Below, piece after piece: positions 5,250 to 6,039 of a stretch of DNA of 6,039 nt (its first letter is position 1; every line of letters begins with the position of its first letter). The translations under genes were made by a program, and so were the position numbers. The notes under the pieces were generated by a model. The model was not told the DNA's origin, ran no database searches, and was given only the letters and a program-made list of their open reading frames with translations. This DNA comes from an uncultured Pseudorhodobacter sp. (GTDB lineage Bacteria > Pseudomonadota > Alphaproteobacteria > Rhodobacterales > Rhodobacteraceae): contig CAMFIX010000205.1 of the NCBI GenBank assembly GCA_945952425.1, positions 1 through 6,039 of the forward strand. The letters are read 5' to 3'.

Positions 5250-6039
5250 TCAGTGCCTTTCATAGGGGTTTTGCAGCGCGGGCAGAACTTGGCCCTCGCA
5301 GGCGCCGAAGCCGATGCGATAGCCGTCGCCCGCCGCATGGCCGCGCAGCGTCAGCCTATCGCCATCCTCGATGAAGGTGCGCGTGCCGCCGGTGACGGGG
5401 ATCGGCTCCTTGCCCCCCCAGCTCAGCTCCAAGAGGCTCCCGCGCTCGGTCTTGCCCGGGCCCGAAATGGTGCCCGAGCCGATCAGGTCGCCCACCGTCA
5501 TCGCGCAGCCCGACGAGGTATGATGCGCGATCTGCTGCGCGAAGCTCCAGTAAAGCTGGTCGGCATTGGTGCGCGCGATTACCGTCTCGACCCCGCCCTC
5601 CGGCGTCAGCCCGACCTCCAGCGCCAGGTCGAGCCCGCCCGGGGAGACCTCCTCCAGGTAGGGCAGAACCGGCACTTCCCGCGGCGGAACCTTCCGCCGA
5701 AACGGCTCCAACGCCGCCTTCATCACCACCCAAGGGCTGATCGTCGTGGCCGCCGCCTTGGCCTGGAAGGGCCCCAGCGGCTGATACTCCCAAGCCTGCA
5801 CATCCCGCGCCGACCAGTCGTTCAAGAGCACATAGCCGAAGATCATCGCCTCGGCCTCTTCCACCGTCACCGGCTGCCCCAAGGCGCTGCCCTGACCCAG
5901 CACGCAGCCCAGCTCCAGCTCGATGTCAAAGCGCCGCGAGGGTTGGAAGGCCGGCACCTCATGCCGCGCCCCCTTCACCTGCCCCCAGGGCCGTCGCCCC
6001 GCCGTCCCCGCGGCCACCACGGACGCCGCCCGCCCGGTG
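5250..6039 (-). CDS. fahA: Fumarylacetoacetase, C-terminal part (5' end outside the window)
   Basis: The enzyme cleaves fumarylacetoacetate to fumarate and acetoacetate, the final step of homogentisate breakdown. The frame is open to the right edge, giving 262 visible residues starting TGRAASV. It aligns by eye with human FAH: GTxxRRPxGQ at 11-20, metal ligands E40 and E42 in DIELEL, then NDWSARDVQ at 73-81 with metal ligand D74 and active-site R78 and Q81. K94 sits before TTISPW, GSGTISGP follows, and E204 in LLELSW corresponds to human E364. The C-terminal DGYRIGFGACEGQVLPAL is typical. The catalytic His and first metal Asp of the N-terminal part lie beyond the window. The FAH-versus-FAHD1 question is settled by the long LLNDWSARDVQAWEYQPLGP region. 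It is upstream of and coupled to the metallo-beta-lactamase-fold gene. Confidence 0.95.
   Translation of the reverse strand, partial: TGRAASVVAAGTAGRRPWGQVKGARHEVPAFQPSRRFDIELELGCVLGQGSALGQPVTVEEAEAMIFGYVLLNDWSARDVQAWEYQPLGPFQAKAAATTISPWVVMKAALEPFRRKVPPREVPVLPYLEEVSPGGLDLALEVGLTPEGGVETVIARTNADQLYWSFAQQIAHHTSSGCAMTVGDLIGSGTISGPGKTERGSLLELSWGGKEPIPVTGGTRTFIEDGDRLTLRGHAAGDGYRIGFGACEGQVLPALQNPYERH

Noticed and set aside
5249..5338. Longer start for the metallo-beta-lactamase-fold protein
   Set aside because: It would overlap the conserved C-terminus of fumarylacetoacetase; AAAGG seven bases before the ATG at 5248 decides the start.
4133..5374. 413-codon open frame on the plus strand
   Set aside because: It is the mirror frame of the metallo-beta-lactamase-fold gene, with biased composition and no motif.

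Overview
The window is GC-rich and densely coded. It looks like part of a plasmid or chromid from an alphaproteobacterium, most likely of the Rhodobacterales/Roseobacter group. The main reason is a divergent pair: a parAB partition operon facing a short replication initiator whose C-terminal part resembles DnaA domain I. From family knowledge, that arrangement is typical of the DnaA-like replicons of this order.

Left part (1-2365) is the replicon module. The first 12 codons of parB (37 to 1, minus) are followed upstream by a complete 432-aa parA (34-1332, minus). A 346-bp non-coding region (1333-1678) holds a strong palindrome, a second imperfect inverted repeat, divergent promoter candidates and an AT-rich block with short imperfect repeats that could be the origin. 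The replication initiator (1679-2365, plus) comes next.

Right part (2366-6039, all minus) is one tightly packed operon for aromatic acid breakdown through homogentisate. In transcription order it has fumarylacetoacetase (5' end outside the window), a metallo-beta-lactamase-fold protein, an unrecognised 70-aa two-helix membrane protein, a 512-aa FAD aromatic hydroxylase and a 62-aa DUF2783 protein. Neighbouring genes overlap by 1-4 bases or are separated by one base, so translational coupling is likely. The hydroxylase plus small protein resemble the two-component 3-hydroxyphenylacetate 6-hydroxylase (MhaA/MhaB type) that makes homogentisate. Fumarylacetoacetase makes the last cut, to fumarate and acetoacetate. 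Homogentisate dioxygenase and maleylacetoacetate isomerase are not in the window.

The two modules converge with no spacer: the stop codon of the replication gene and that of the last catabolic gene are adjacent. The points most worth a second look are the metallo-beta-lactamase-fold protein, which has lost all three classical ligands of one metal site while keeping those of the other, the small membrane protein, and the small putative coupling protein.
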